Origin: Hydnum rufescens UP504 | Taxonomy: Eukaryota; Basidiomycota; Agaricomycetes; Cantharellales; Hydnaceae | Reading direction: 5' to 3' | Length of the DNA stretch: 64,000 nt | Assembly (NCBI GenBank): GCA_014904985.1 | Contig: MU128993.1 | Span: 170,491 to 234,490 of the forward strand | Part shown: in pieces, positions 44,978 to 57,651 of the stretch | How the letters are laid out: every line of letters starts with the position of its first letter | How positions within the stretch are numbered: position 1 is the first letter of the stretch | Translations under genes and position numbers: made by a program | The notes under the pieces: generated by a model | Told to the model about the DNA's origin: nothing | What the model saw: only the letters and a program-made list of their open reading frames with translations | Database searches by the model: none

Positions 44978-47357
44978 ATCCTAGTCGGCCATGTCACCTC
45001 TGCCCTCGAGAATGGCACCCTCGGGACCGTCGTACAAGTTCTCAGAGATATCTACAGCCGCTCATCGTCTTTGGTACAATTTCCAATTTCTCCAAGTCTT
45101 TTGGAACGTTTCTTACCGTTCTCATAGAACCCTTTGGAATCCGCTGCGTTGTCTGCTCTGCCCCTCGTTCTCGTTCCCGCGATCCGAGGCGATGACTCGT
45201 CAAGCGAGCTAGTCCATCTGATCGGAATTCATGCAAACGCAAAGGAGGTCATTCTTTCTATAGATGAACTTATGGATCCAGGTCACCCCATGTTCCAAAA
45301 CGACGAGGGCCCCGGTGATGCCCTAGATACACGATTAATGCTTATTCTCGATTTGTATCAATCAAGTAAGGTCCCATCGCAATATGAATCTTTTTTCCCT
45401 CTCTCCCTCAATTTGTGGCTGTTTGATTTTCTTCTAGCTGTTCCTCGCTTGGTCATTCGGAAGAGACCTCCAGCCGAAACACTGCGCCCAATCTTAGAGC
45501 GCCTCTCCGACGCGATCGTCACCCTTTCATATTCTGAAATTTCCGTGTTCAATGTGATGACTTCTGCATCCCGATTTGCTGATGTAGCCTTCACGTGGGC
45601 GACACAATCGCGTAGCGGTTGTTCATCAGAGGATCATGAGGCGATCAAGGTACGCATTAGATGTGGCTTGGACGACGTGGATTCGCTGTATTATGCCTTT
45701 TTTTCCCTAGAAGATCTTGACAGAATTTCTGCTCAAATCCCTTGTCGCCTGCTCGTCCCGTATAGATCCAGATATCGCCCTACGGGTGTTCCAAAAGGTC
45801 CAGCCTCGATACACACTCCCTCGTCCCCCGGCCCCTCCTACGATTTCCCATTCTGATGCGACTAGGGAACTAGTGCTGCTAATTTATGTGCGTTTTTCCT
45901 TGCTATATTTTAAAAGTCTCCCAATTTTTTTTCACACTGGTTCTTCTAGACGACATTTTCCCGCATCCAGGATTCTTCAGAGCTGAGAAAGTATAGGGAT
46001 AGCGAACCGATAGTCACACTTGGCGCCCTTGTCCTCTCAGTCCATGTCCAACATCTGAACCCTCCTCTGTCTCGCGCCCCCCTGGTGCTGCCTCTGGAAG
46101 AAGGTATCATCATGCGGACGATCATCCCTGCATTGATTTCCTCTGCTGCAACAACGGCTATTCCTGGCATATCTGGCTCACGCCATCTACTCAACGAACT
46201 CTACGATGAATGATTTTCCAGACTCCACAATCTCGGCCCTCGTACATGTAAGCATCGCCATCCTCCACGATCCTCATTTCATATGCATATCCTACATCTC
46301 TTTCAATCGGTTATAAACTACTCATACTTATCCTAGGCACTTACACCCATTGCCTCTATGCACTCTACACCCTCCACGCGCCACATAGCCTTCCGACTCC
46401 TTTCAACGCTCGTCCAATCGCACATCCACGACGACGCCATCCGTCTCAGCACCCTGCTCGAACTTATCACAGACGAAGCCTTCCCGCAAATGCGTACCGC
46501 AGCCATAGGACTCCTCCGCTCAACTGTCCTCGCCGCCCTCACCTCCCGAAAAACCCAAACCCCTTATACGAGATCCTTCCTCGCCTCCCCGGAGATGCTG
46601 TATACCGTATCACCTGTCATCCTCCGGCCGTATCCTCGAGATCTCTTTCGACCCTTTATAGATCTGGAACGAGGAGAGCGGGGTGGCAATAGTAATGATA
46701 GTGATGATAATAACAACAACACCAATATAGCTCCACCATCCAGGGACGAACTTACGCTTTCATTTCTCCGCACATTCATAGATTCGCCTGAACCTGGGCG
46801 CCTGACCGAGGCTCTCAACTTTTATTATGCGTTGCTTTTAGCAGACAAGAAGGATCAAGTGAGCACGAAATAGATAATATTTTTTGTTGGAAGAAAGGGA
46901 GACACACACCCGGTCTTTCCCCGCATCCTTTCCTTCGTCTCTCTTCTCTTCCCCCTATGATCTCGCATCTGATTCCGATTATGATCCATTTTGATAACGC
47001 ATTAGACAGGCGTACAGGGACACTCGCATGCAAAAGACACCGAAGTAAACTTGCTCCGACACCTGCGATCTGCATTCACACTATGGCAAGAATCCAAAGA
47101 TCCAGGTATGAGCTTTCTTTTTTCTTTGAGTTTCCTCTTTTCCTTTCCTTTTTTTACTCCCTTCGGCCCCACGAAGTTTCTATTATCCATTGATTTACTA
47201 ACCCTCGTTTCCTTCGCCTTTGTGGACCTTTTTTTCTTCTTTTTTGGGGGTTGTGCCCCTGGAAGAAATCGAACAGATTGTCACTTCGAGACTTGGGCCT
47301 TTGTTCATGGCGATGGAGAGCGTCGACAGAATCTCGCCAGATGTATCACAGGGCTAA
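44978..47357 (+). CDS. YAP-binding/ALF4/Glomulin-family protein (start unresolved)
   Basis: Helical-repeat protein of the Ybp1-Ybp2/Alf4/Glomulin family. The first visible exon reads LVGHVTSALENGTLG and VVQVLRDIYSRSSSL. After a 54-nt intron it continues NPLESAALSALPLVLVPAIR, then GIHANAKEVILSIDELM, AVPRLVIRKRPPAETLRPIL, FNVMTSASRFADVAF, and later exons TEFLLKSLVA, RYTLPRPP, LGALVLSVHVQHLNP and PSTRHIAFRLLSTLVQSH (about 46380, the best kept stretch), MRTAAIGLLRSTVL and FYYALLLADKKDQ. The last exon has EEIEQIVTSRLGPLFMAME, with the stop at 47355-47357. A short Asn/Asp run (about 46700) is disordered. In-frame stops upstream of 44978 mean exon 1 lies further left. Animal Glomulin blocks the Rbx1 RING; RBX1 lies 4 kb away. 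Confidence 0.65.
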
Positions 47358-47726
47358 TTGTAGCCCATTGTATCCTCTTTTTTTTTTTTGATTTTGCGTA
47401 ACTGGTGCCTAAAAAGATGTATCCAAACGAGAATAAACAGGGGAGGCAGGGGAAACATCGTAAGGGAGACAGGGATACACAGAGACGTGGGGGGTGGGGA
47501 GCTACAACAAATGGATAACGGCTGGACATAATTCAAGATACAGCACGTATGCCAATAAAAAAACAAGAACAGTGCAAGGCGCAAGCAAGGTGTCGATTTT
47601 TTTTTTTTCTTCTTTTGGGGGGAATCGCGATCGTAAGTAAGGAGAAAGGAGCAAACCCGCACATCTTTCCCCAAAAAGTCTCATTCCTGAAATCATTTAT
47701 CATTTGTCATTTCAAAGCCGTCGCCG

Positions 47727-50230
47727 TCATGACCCAAATCTGGAGAAGACATTCTCTTCGGCAATCCTCATTTCGGCTTCTATAGTCCGGGCTCTTGCCT
47801 CGTTCCTTACTCGGAACGTCATCTTGAACGGTAGCGGCCGCCGTAGATTGGGTCCCGTGAACGCCGTTTCTGGTGACGTGTCGAGCGGCTGACCATCGGG
47901 CGTGGACAAGTCGAACGCCCAGAGGATCTTCGATATAGAGAGGAAGAGGTCGATGTCGGCTATCACGAGACCCGGGCACTATTGGGATGAAATATAATAA
48001 ATGATTAGAAGGTTGACCCTCTTTTTGTTGAGATAGTACGTACTGATCGTCGACCTGCACCGAACGTGTAGTGATCTCGAAGGAGTGAGTCCGAACTGTT
48101 GATATATTCCGACGACGATAGCGGGAACGACTCGAAGCGCTCAGGCCAGAACTCATCAGGATTCGGATAGCGGTCCGGATTCATATTTATGTTCCTGCAG
48201 GGGTACAGGCTCAACGTCACTTTTCAAATCGATCGAACGAAGATTCAACTGACCAGATATTCATGAGAACTGAGTAGGAGGACGATGAGTCAGAACCTCA
48301 CATTGGAACTGGAAGCTTACCGGAGGAGCCTTTGGGGATAGTATACCCATTCCATGTGTCGTCTAAAGAGGTGTGAGCAATTTGTATCGTCTAAAGATTT
48401 TTTTCTTCAAGAAAAAAGGCAGGGATGGCGTACCTTCATCAAGGGCATGCAACACACCCCACGGGAATGGGGGTCTCCAGCGAAGAGTCTCCTTGACCAC
48501 TGTCAAGATAAATCTCTGTGAGGCCCTCAAGACAACCTTGGGTGGGGACGGATTGGCTACCGACATACCCATGCGGACGTATGGCAATCTGTCCCAATCG
48601 CTCCATCTGGGAACCGTGTCCTCGTCACACACGGAATCCACTTCTTCCCGGGCTTTCTGTAGCACTCTTGGGTAGTTCACCAATCTAGGCCATATCACAA
48701 TCATGTGTTAGGATGTATCGGCATGTTCGCTTCCACGGAATAACAAACGTACGCCATCAGGCACGCCATGATTGCATTAGCCACCTGCGTGTCGTAAGTG
48801 AAGTCAGTATTTCAACTCAGGGAGAGGCAAAAGGATCTCACGATATCCGAGCCACCGTGAATAATAATAAACGAATCAGTTCAAGGGACACACAAAAGCA
48901 AAGATAAAAATAGTACTTATTTCATGGGCCACTGCGAGTATCATATGAACTCTCCGGTCCGTCAATTGCAGCTCATTCTTGGCCGTATAAACCCTTTTCG
49001 CGAATGCCTCGGGGTTCAGCCCGCTGTCCACGCGAATTTGAGCTTTATCTGCTAAGTCTGGATGGTACCGAGTATGAGGATACGCAGAGACGAAGGGGAA
49101 TTCTACGGTGGCACACCTTTATAAAGACTGGCGCGAAGCTGGCAATCACGGAAATTTGTTTTCTCCATGGCCATACGAAGTCGGGGAGATACCTAATGAG
49201 GAATGAAATTGGTTAGATTAAGCGGAATGTTACGAAATGAGTAGCCTCTGCATACATGAGTAATGGGAATTCGTCTAGCGGGGGCACTGTGGCGTTCAAA
49301 TCACCCCCGACGGTCATGATTTTCTCGATTCCCGTGACCGTATAACTGTCGTGGGCGGGTCCACGAATACCGTATACTGCGAGGTGTCGGCATGGAGATT
49401 AGTAGAAATCATCCGAGATAGTGTGCCCATGATACCTAGAGAGGTCATCACACTGGACGCGAAGCGCATGCAATGCTCCATGAATAATTCAGGGCTGTGA
49501 AGGAGATCGTAAAGCAACTGATTACTCTCGGCCTCTATGACGGGTACGTGCTCCTGCTCGGTATGCGTAGAATGGATGGAGGTGAAGTTTTGTACGAAGA
49601 GTTTGCGATTAATGCGCCACCTGGCAGTGTCCCTCTCGAAACTACATGTATGCGCAATAAATCCAGAAGACCATGGCTCGCAAGATGCAGAAGTGGAGAA
49701 GCAAAGACCCACATTGGGCTCTCATAGTCGTCCAGAACCATGGCAATCTTTTTTTTGGGTCGTTGCGAGTATACGGCTCCTCGTTTGTCCAATAGTTCGC
49801 GCACTACGGTGCCCATCGCCACCGAGGAGGAACAAGTTGGAGGACCCTAGCTTCAGTGACACAAGAGGTCCATATTTGTCGTGCCAACCCTGGAACCTTT
49901 GGTGTACGTCAGACAGGACGTAGTCCACCATCCGGATCGAGAAAGTGGCCACACGCACTGTTTAAATCGTTTGCTCCCTTGCTCCAGGATGTGTAGATGA
50001 CCTAGTATTGGGATCCCCGGGGGCCCTGGGGGAAGCCTTAAAGGCGTGTTCCGACGTGAAGCAAGGTGGAGAAACCATCCCAAGATCAAAGCAGCTAGAG
50101 CTCCGAGGAAGGAAGATGGGACATTGGCGATAGGCGTCCACCCAGTCTGTCTGCCCTCCGCCATCCAGCGCAAATTTTGCAAAAATCCATGATTAAGGGA
50201 AACCATGTACATAGCATGGGGCAAGAGCAA
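47727..50230 (-). CDS. Cytochrome P450 monooxygenase
   Basis: Haem-thiolate oxidase of the ER membrane. An N-terminal anchor (about 50150-50080: SFLGALAALILGWFLHLA) is followed by LRLPPGPPGIPILGHLH, then WHDKYGPLVSLKLGSSNLF, RELLDKRGAVYSQRP and RWRINRKLFVQNF. The I-helix exon has the GGSD motif (about 48850). The K-helix ExxR is in VVKETLRWRPPFPWGVLHAL (about 48490). The PERF segment is in FWPERFESF, and the haem loop reads HYTFGAGRRS, then after an intron CPGLVIADID (Cys ligand about 47985). The stop is at 47727. About ten introns. Near 49812-49814 one extra base in a G3 run moves the frame between SSNLFLLG and TVVREL. Size about 520 aa. Substrate unknown; many such CYPs in wood/litter fungi act on aromatics or terpenes. 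Confidence 0.8.
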
Positions 50231-50569
50231 GTGCAGCCGATCTTATAACAGATTCAATCCGCCAGGGCAAGGCCATATTTGAGTGACATTAAGGATGGCA
50301 CGTGATTTCCGTTTAACGAAAATGAGTGCCGTAAAAGCAGGTCTGCGCTATTCTAGCCAAGTGGTATAATCAGCCTCAACTAGGCAGAGCTACTTGCAAT
50401 GGTCTACACATGCTGTAATAATGTCCAAAGACAATGCAGAAACGGTTGTAATGTATCAGACTCGCTAGGAACAGAAAATGGCAGCGTCCCTCGGTAGATA
50501 TTAGCGGGGGAAAAGGAGCGCGAGAACGAGTGTGAAGGGATGCCTGCAAATGACAAGAGCTAGCTCGAA

Positions 50570-51194
50570 CTATCTTCGGTCCATGATATTCCGAAGTAAA
50601 CTCCACCCTGATATCAACATAACCAAAATAGTCGCGACAAGACCAAATACGGCAGGATGGGGTTGCAGAGGTCCCGCCCCTGCATTATTGCATTGTCCAC
50701 ATACCCATTCTGGGATCAGGTCAGTGTCAGGGAAGTCAGACCCATCTTGACCACTCACCAGAAAGGGGAGTATAAGGCTGTGGTGTGTACAAAGCGAACG
50801 TCATCTCGGCGTTATACGAGAAAAAGCCACCTCGGATGGCAGCCGTCGAACCCCGCTCATCCTGGACCTGGAGCGTATAAGTTCCTTGCACAAGAGGTGT
50901 CTGCTGGCCGTTCGCCTCCTGGTATGTCCACGGCTCCCACACGACAGAAGTTGCCGTTCCGGGGATAATACCGTCTGTTGGGCCAACTGGATACCGATTT
51001 TGGTTACTCGAACAGAAGGCAGAGAGCGTGAGGGCTGAGGGCTGTACGTATAACGAGGTAAAATTCCAGCCGAACGTGATCGGGATAGATGGGGCTATTT
51101 TATAGTATGATACGGTGGTTGTTGCAGGTTGCGTGAAGGAGATGCCACCGACTTGTGCATCTGCAGGAATACTAACTGGAGCCGTAGTAGTCAT
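50570..51194 (-). CDS. DUF7137-type cell-surface protein with C-terminal membrane helix (5' exon missing)
   Basis: The main exon (51194 to about 50775) reads GGISFTQPATTTVSYYKIAP, ITFGWNFTSLYVQPSALTL, VVWEPWTYQEANGQ, YTLQVQDERGSTAAIRGG and FALYTPQPYTPLS. A 50-nt intron follows, then EWVCGQCNNA and a hydrophobic helix VFGLVATILVMLISGW with a short basic end (NIMDRR) at 50570. The pattern W-x-F-T-S-L-Y-V ... ALYxPQPYTPL is what I know as the fungal DUF7137 family, usually secreted or GPI/membrane anchored. No signal peptide is seen at 51194, so an upstream exon (51200-51450) is likely. Confidence 0.65.
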
Positions 51195-52309
51195 TGGGGT
51201 GTGTTACGTTGAAAGTGCAGAATATAGTAGACGTCACGATCGTAACTGCGAGGTTGTATCCCGTCAGACAACCCACCAACGCTCAGCTCAGTGCGACAGT
51301 AACCTACCCGTCGTTCTCCAAGAGTGGCTCGAAAAGCGTGGCGAACGTAATCGGATCTTTCCGGACGGCATCAGGTCATCAGACAGTACGCGATGCGCAC
51401 ATCACCAGTAATGCTGCAAGTAGTTTTGTTGTCCAGTTACCTCTCCTTCAGCTATGCAGGGTGTGGTGTTTTATTAAGCTTATTTCGCGTGCCAGGGCCC
51501 TTGGCGATAACAATTTGAAGCTTTGGAAATGCCATTTGGGCTCGTACGACTTCGTCATCTCTTATTCAAAATACTGTGAGGATTGGACAAACATAAAATG
51601 GAATGTTGTGGTCCCACTTTGCCCTGGAAGTCCCTAAACTTACCCTTCGGAGTTTAAGGTGTTGTGCGGATCACCTTCCCATGGGTACCAGTGCGCAGAT
51701 TTGCCTAAAGTCCCTTGTGAACATCAGTTGTATTATCACTGAGGTTTTCTAGCCCCCCCCTAGGGTATGATTTCACATCTGCCTGACGGCTCTCAACCAC
51801 TTGAGGAGTATCCGCAACTGCGTGGCGAGGTCGGCCCAATATCGTCATGGTGTCTCACTAACTCCTCCCTCCGTAAACGTGTCGCTGGCTCAGTCACGCT
51901 CAGCTTATACGCCTGGGATAGCGGTCTTTCTTTCATGGTGCTGTAGGATTAATCTGGTTATACCCCACAAGGATCTCAGTGTCATGTGTGTATCGACTCG
52001 CCACCATTTGCCTCTGATGCCAAGAGAGTTTGATCCCGGATCGTGTTTGTGTTCGGCTTGTATTGCAACTCACTGCTCGATAACTCCTATGTCCTCCTGT
52101 GCCAATCCTCAATGTTGGTCTCGAAGTGTTCTTCCGGTTCTCGTAAAACCGATTTATCTGGAAGATGATTTGGGATCTGAAGACATGACGCAAGGGTTCG
52201 TCTTAGCCTGGCACCCTCAAGTCTGTCTTGCGCCTTAGCAATACATTATATTGTACAGTGTGTGATAAACGACGGAAACTCAGCCCCAAACCAGCTGAGG
52301 CAGGGCTCA
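51195..52309. other. Gene-poor stretch between DUF7137 gene and GH3 3' end
   Basis: Plus-strand ORFs of about 145 codons (51194-51637, 51801-52238) lack conserved motifs. The left end may contain the signal-peptide exon of the DUF7137 gene. A C9 run lies near 51753. Confidence 0.35.
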
Positions 52310-55300
52310 TCAGATCCACGAGAACGATTCAGTGAGTTCAAGGGCCAGCTCCGCATGAATATCTGTCGAGGTAGAGCCCACGCAAACCTTGAAGCTGCCC
52401 TTCTCTGCCACCCACTTGTTGACGTTCACATTGTCATCGAAGAAGCCTAAAGAGATGTGATCCAAGATGATCCTGACCGTTTCCGTTGCGCCTGGTTGCA
52501 AAAGAGAGGTCTTGGCAAATCCCTTAAGCTCCTTGATCGGTCGCAGCAGAGATGATTCCACGTCATGAACGTAGACTTGAACTACTTCACGCCCAGCGCG
52601 CGAACCAGTGTTGGTAACGTGAACGATGACTTGAACCGCCTCATTGGGTTTAATCGTCGCGGAGGACAGGGAAGCGGAATGTTTGAATGTGGAATAACTG
52701 CGACCAAAAGTTTTGTCAACAGAAACGGCTCTCCGTTGTATGCACTGACCTTTTCCCCCAACCAAACGGAAATAGAGGCGCCTTCTTTGCCTTCTCGAAA
52801 TGTCTGGGTGAGTGGAAACTTCAGCGGGGATTTCGACGCAGACACGGAGGGACAGGCAAACCTGTAACCCACAAACACCCCCTCGGCTGTCATCGGTGTT
52901 AGGGCACATGCGAGAAACCGGAGGATCCCTAAAACGCACCATAATATACTTTCCCGTTCTCGCCCCCAAAGTTCAGATACGACGGATTATCCTCTAGACG
53001 GCGTGGAAATGTGAGAGGGAGCCGTGCAGAAGGATTCACCTTTCGGCCGTGAATATATTCAATCGATGGGCAACGCGATAAAATTTCTTAGGGTTGAAAA
53101 TGAAATCACCTTGCCAAACAGGATGTCGGCTATTCCATTACCTACTTCATTACCACCATAGAAAGCCTGCAGAAGACTGTTAGCGCTGTTCGCCCAGGGC
53201 ATTTCAACCGGCGTTCCAGATTGGATTACCACTAAAAGAGAGACATTTATGAGAGTGGGGCGATATTTGACCCACGCAAACATCTCACCCGCAGTATTCG
53301 GGTTCGCTGCGAGAACAGCAGACGCGAGTAGATCAGTAGATGGAGGAAGACGCATGTCTGATCGATCATATCCCTCGGACTCGAAGTCTACCAAAGGTTC
53401 CTGCTGAACCTGGACGTGAATTCATAATGGGTCCGGGAGACGCATACCTGCGTTGAGACCAACGAGAAGCACAACGGCATCAACACCCTTCGCCACTGAA
53501 ACGGCTTCCTCGATGAACTCTTCGGGGGGCTTGAGAGGAGCCACGCCGAACCGAACACCCCCACGTGCTTCCACATGGGTCACAAGTGAAATGTAAGAGT
53601 ATCTCACGAGGAGATCGTACGTCTGTCCGCCTTTCAATTTCATTATCGCGGTGACCTCTTTCGAGCCTCTAATAGCAAGCGGGGTTACGACCAGGAGGTA
53701 ACCAGCGACTGCCTGTATCACACCTACGTATTGAAAAAAATCTCCCCAGGAGCCGGGTTGGTCGAATTGTCAATGATTCTCCTGCCCAAGAAGGCTCTTA
53801 AATGGGAGGGTCGCGAACGAACGGTGTTATAATCACTCACCTCCCATCGATGTATAAATCGGCGCGACCGGCGGACGCAAGACCAAACTCGTACTAAAGA
53901 GATGCAACATGGAATCGTATAACAACGGTGGAAAACACTTGCTCACATTACCAGATGCCTCTGGAGTGATACTTTCCAGTGACTTTCGCCCAACAACTTA
54001 GGGCCAAGATATCGGGGGGAGGAAGCCCATCATGGAAAAACAAATTTGTCGTCGTCCTGGAAGGGCTCTTCAGTAGTTAAAAAACTCGGCCATTGGAAAT
54101 GGGCCCATACGATACTACGTGATATACAGACTTGACGCCCGCACGCTTGAGAGGATCCTCGTTAAAGAAATTGATGTCAACGCCTCGTTGTCCGTTCGAG
54201 GCCACAAGCTCTGGACCCTATCCCATAAATTGAGTTGGTACATATCAATACAGCGACCTTGCAGGGGAATTGACACTAACGAACAAGGGTGCAAATTTGT
54301 GAGCATTTCCTCCACGTGCATACTTGATATGATTGATGCCGATTTCGTTGGCTGCGGCACTGATAGCATCAAAAGGTGTAACAGTATATGAGGCTGCATA
54401 GTAGTGCCGCATAAATGCACCAGGGTCCCCAATACTCAAGGCACGACACGAACCTCGCAAAAAAGCAGAACCTCCCCCGGAAAGCAAGGCGGTTTTGGCA
54501 TCGGGTCCGATAATGGCTATAGACTTGATGCTTGTGCTAAGGGGCAGTAGATTAACTTCGTTCTTCAGTAGAACAACTGCTGACTGTGATGCCAGTCGAT
54601 CAGACACAGAAAGTTTCGCCTCGAACACACGAACCGATGCTGTTTCACGCAGGAGCGCTCGAATCTCGGGGGTATCATGGTACCCTTCGTCTGCATCTTC
54701 AGGTACACCGGATGTCCTGGACTCGATTGATCAGTTCCAGGACCTATATGAAGAATACGAGTTGTAAGGCTGCTTTGGAATAGCGGATAGTAAACAATAA
54801 AATCAGACCTTTTGAACCCTAGCATCTATATCATGTTCGGAAATTTTCTTGGCTCGAAGTGCTCGCTGTAGCGCAGCGCCACGAACTACTGTTGAGCCCT
54901 GAGGGCGCGCAACAAGTCAAAACCAGGTAGCCAAAGTCCAAGACGAAGGACCCACCGGCATTTCGAGATCGAGGCCAGCACGAATAGCAGCGTCGGAAGA
55001 ATACGTCCCACTCCAGTCGCTCATGACCAAACCCTTGAAGTCCCATTCTGTTCGCAAGACATGATCAAGGAGAAAAGGATGCTCGCTGCAGTGTAGTCCA
55101 TTGAGTCTCCCGTACGCAGTCATCACCGCCCACGGCGGAGTAGAACATCTGATAGCAAGCTCAAATGTGCGAAGATAGATCTCGCGAAGGGCACGCATGG
55201 AAACCTCGGCTGATGAGGACCCAAGCTCTTAACATGAATATCCGGGCTTTCTGGAGAACGACGTACATGAAATACTCATGCGCTAAACATGGACGTAGGA

Positions 55301-56105
55301 TATGATCAGACGGCCTGCGGAATCTTTAACGATATTATTTACCTGAAACTCTTGGTCGTTTGCCACCTGGATGCCCATCAACAATCAGTTGATACATCAA
55401 CGTCAAAGAGATCAAAGAGATATCCACGGACAAAATGTTTTATAGTTGCAGCGACTCCCTCGCTTTGAACGCCCTTAATCAGTGCTCGAGCCAGGCTACC
55501 GCTCAAGAACGGATCCTGCCAAATACAAACCTAAACGAAGACCTAGGCTTGTAAATCCATCATACCACACCTCGCTGTAAGATTCAAAGCCACGACCACC
55601 AAGAGGAGAGCGCTGGATGTTGACCGTGGGTCCGAGAAGGACATGTACCCCTTTGGCTTTGGCCTCTAATCCGAGAGCCTGACCGACTCGCTGCAATAAA
55701 TCTGCATCCCACGAGGCACCCAAACCGGTGGCGGCAGGGAAGCAAGAAGAGGGGACACCTATAGCCTGAAGTTAGCCTATATCGGACGTCCGAACTGTAT
55801 GAGCCTGTATTACCCTCAAAGAATCTAGTCCCGCGGACACCATTCGGACCATCGGAAGTCCTGGGCGTGTGCTGTGTGAGCGCGAATCGGGTCACAGCAA
55901 TGCGGTATCATACCTAATGCTTGGAACACCAAGTCGTCTCACAGGGGCAGTGTGCCACTAGTAAATAACTGTTTACTCGTGGGACCCCCAGCAGTATGGA
56001 ACGACGCACCAGGTCACGTCCTGTGGTCAGCGCAATCTTCTCATTCTCGGCTAAATTCCGCAGCACATCTTGCACATCGAGTTTTGGGAACCCAGAGGAA
56101 ATCAT
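52310..56105 (-). CDS. Glycoside hydrolase family 3 beta-glucosidase with PA14-like insert
   Basis: Retaining beta-glucosidase. Start at 56105 ([18 protein letters not shown]). Barrel motifs: [12 protein letters not shown] (about 55850), [36 protein letters not shown] (about 55640), [20 protein letters not shown] (about 55120) and nucleophile Asp in [12 protein letters not shown] (about 55020). Second domain: [19 protein letters not shown] and [13 protein letters not shown] (about 54530). A PA14-like insert (54170-53850) has [33 protein letters not shown] and [17 protein letters not shown]. Then [15 protein letters not shown] (about 53200), and an Fn3-like end with [18 protein letters not shown] and KELKGFAK (about 52540), stop at 52310. 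More than ten introns. One extra base in an A3 run (53973-53975) separates WAKVT and ITPEASG. No signal peptide is visible, suggesting an intracellular GH3. Confidence 0.82.
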
Positions 56106-56365
56106 GTCGAATTCTCGCTAAATATTCTGGGATCCCTCGAGCCCGATTTATAGGCACTCTTCGGAAAAACTAAGGAAATATAATACCCGACCACGCCTGG
56201 TCTTATTCTATAGAAGGTCCTTGTAAGCCACGCACAATTCAGCTACTAAAGGGGCGTCGGCGTATAGCAGAAGTAGCTACAACTAGCCAGTGTCTGGCTT
56301 CGTTGGGTGGCAACGCCGGAAGCAACTCCGGATGTATACCATTCTCGGCATTCTGTAACCTCAAC

Positions 56366-57115
56366 ATGGCGACAACCCTTGCTTCAATCTCCACAGTGCC
56401 ATCTGCCGGCTCCGGGTCCCCGAGCGATAAATACAGAGGTGCCGTCGTCGAGGTGAGATCCCAAGTGGCAGTAATTTCTAACTTACTTTGAATGCGGCGC
56501 TTTCAGGACCTGCAATTGCCACCCGCATTCTCCCTTCAGCAAGACCAGCGCCTAGATAAAGCTATCGAGCTCGCGTATGATCGAGACTTTTCCCATATTC
56601 CGTGCGTCAAATGTGTCTTCTGATTGATCCTACCTTGATATCTGGGGCCCTTGGATTAGTATTCTATCTCGGGAAAGGCGCCCCCTAGGCTATCTCGATG
56701 TTGCGCAACTAAAATCCAAGTGGGAAGCCGGTGCTGTGAATGCGGTCCGTTATCCTTCGTTCAGATCGATTATCTGTACATTGATATGATACGACTTTCA
56801 GGATGATTCTGTTCTCACACATACGACTAAGTTTAAGCGGAATCCCAAGAATGGATATACTCTTATCACACCACTAACACCTCTTGAAGTCCTCGAGCAG
56901 TTTCTGGATAGCCATCTCTTCGCACTGGGTAAGTTTTGTTCCAAGCGGAGTTTGCAACTGGAGGTCCCTGGATTTTGGATCCCACCAATTACTGGGTTCA
57001 TCTCACCCCTCTTCTCTGCACAGTCACGGATCAATCCCGAAAGTTCGTCCTGGCGGTAGCAACTCGGCAGGATCTCGACAACTTCGTTACGAGACGTGGG
57101 CGTGGATTCTACTAG
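56366..57115 (+). CDS. CBS-domain protein
   Basis: The start at 56366 gives MATTLASISTVPSAGSGSPS and DKYRGAVVE. Exon 2 gives DLQLPPAFSLQQDQRLDKAI and ELAYDRDFSHIP (first CBS helix-strand pair). Exon 3 gives ILSRERRPLGYLDVAQLKSK. Exon 4 gives DDSVLTHTTKFKRNPKNGYT and ITPLTPLEVLEQFLDSH. Exon 5 gives VTDQSRKFVLAVATRQDLDN, ending GRGFY at 57115. The pattern fits a tandem CBS pair (Bateman module), usually an adenine-nucleotide sensor; no fused catalytic domain. About 160 aa. Introns are 54-70 nt with clean donors and acceptors. Confidence 0.75.
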
Positions 57116-57444
57116 TCCTTTCTTTCCTTTGTGCTTTTCGAGATAGCGCCCACGCTCTGTCAAATGTTTGCTCCAATGCTCTTCCTCACTTGGCCTCGTG
57201 CACTTCTATCTTTCGTTCTTCAACAGTGACACCTTCCGCTTGACAATGACATAATGTACTCAACATATGATCAATCAATAGCAAAATTTGTATGAATTAT
57301 TCCCAATTTGCGTCACCTACGGTCGCCCAGCCGGGCCAGGTCAAAGATTTTATCTCGCGGCAGGCGTCCCTGAAATTCCGAACATATACAGAATACCCTA
57401 GGATGGTCTAGTTGGTCCAGCGCATAAGGGGAAACGATTAAAAT
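57116..57444. other. Spacer left of the MITE
   Basis: 3' flank of the CBS gene; no gene seen. Confidence 0.4.
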
Positions 57445-57452
57445 CACAACAC

Positions 57453-57651
57453 TAGTGTTGCCGCGACTTGCGACTCGCGCTGACCCAAGTCGCAAGTCGA
57501 GTCGCCGGAAGTCGTTCCGAAGTCGAGTCAAGTCGAGTCGTTCCTACGACTCCATAATAAATGAATGCAACGATGTGCGGCTCGAGCCGACTCAAGTCAA
57601 GTCGCCGGAAGTCGCTCCGAAGTCGAGTCAAGTCGAGTCGCGGCAACACTA
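57453..57651. mobile_element. hAT-type MITE, 199 bp, with 8-bp target site duplication
   Basis: The left end TAGTGTTGCCGCGACT (57453-57468) and the right end AGTCGCGGCAACACTA (57636-57651) are perfect 16-bp inverted repeats. The flanks are the identical octamer CACAACAC at 57445-57452 and 57652-57659. An 8-bp duplication and a TAGTG/CAGTG-like terminus are the signature of hAT transposons. The inside has no ORF of its own and is built from AAGTCGAGTC-like subrepeats, including two related blocks of about 52 bp (about 57490-57541 and 57590-57640). It is non-autonomous and must have been moved by a hAT transposase encoded elsewhere. Confidence 0.9.

Noticed and set aside
47590..47612. T-run near 47600 as a transcription terminator
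   Set aside because: Rho-independent style terminators do not apply to fungal Pol II genes; it is simply UTR sequence.
54000..54110. In-frame TAA and frame changes in the GH3 insert taken as decay
   Set aside because: A 51-nt phase-0 intron (gtagta...gaag) removes the stop and joins VKSVYH to SPSRTTT; only the A3 site at 53973 remains unexplained.
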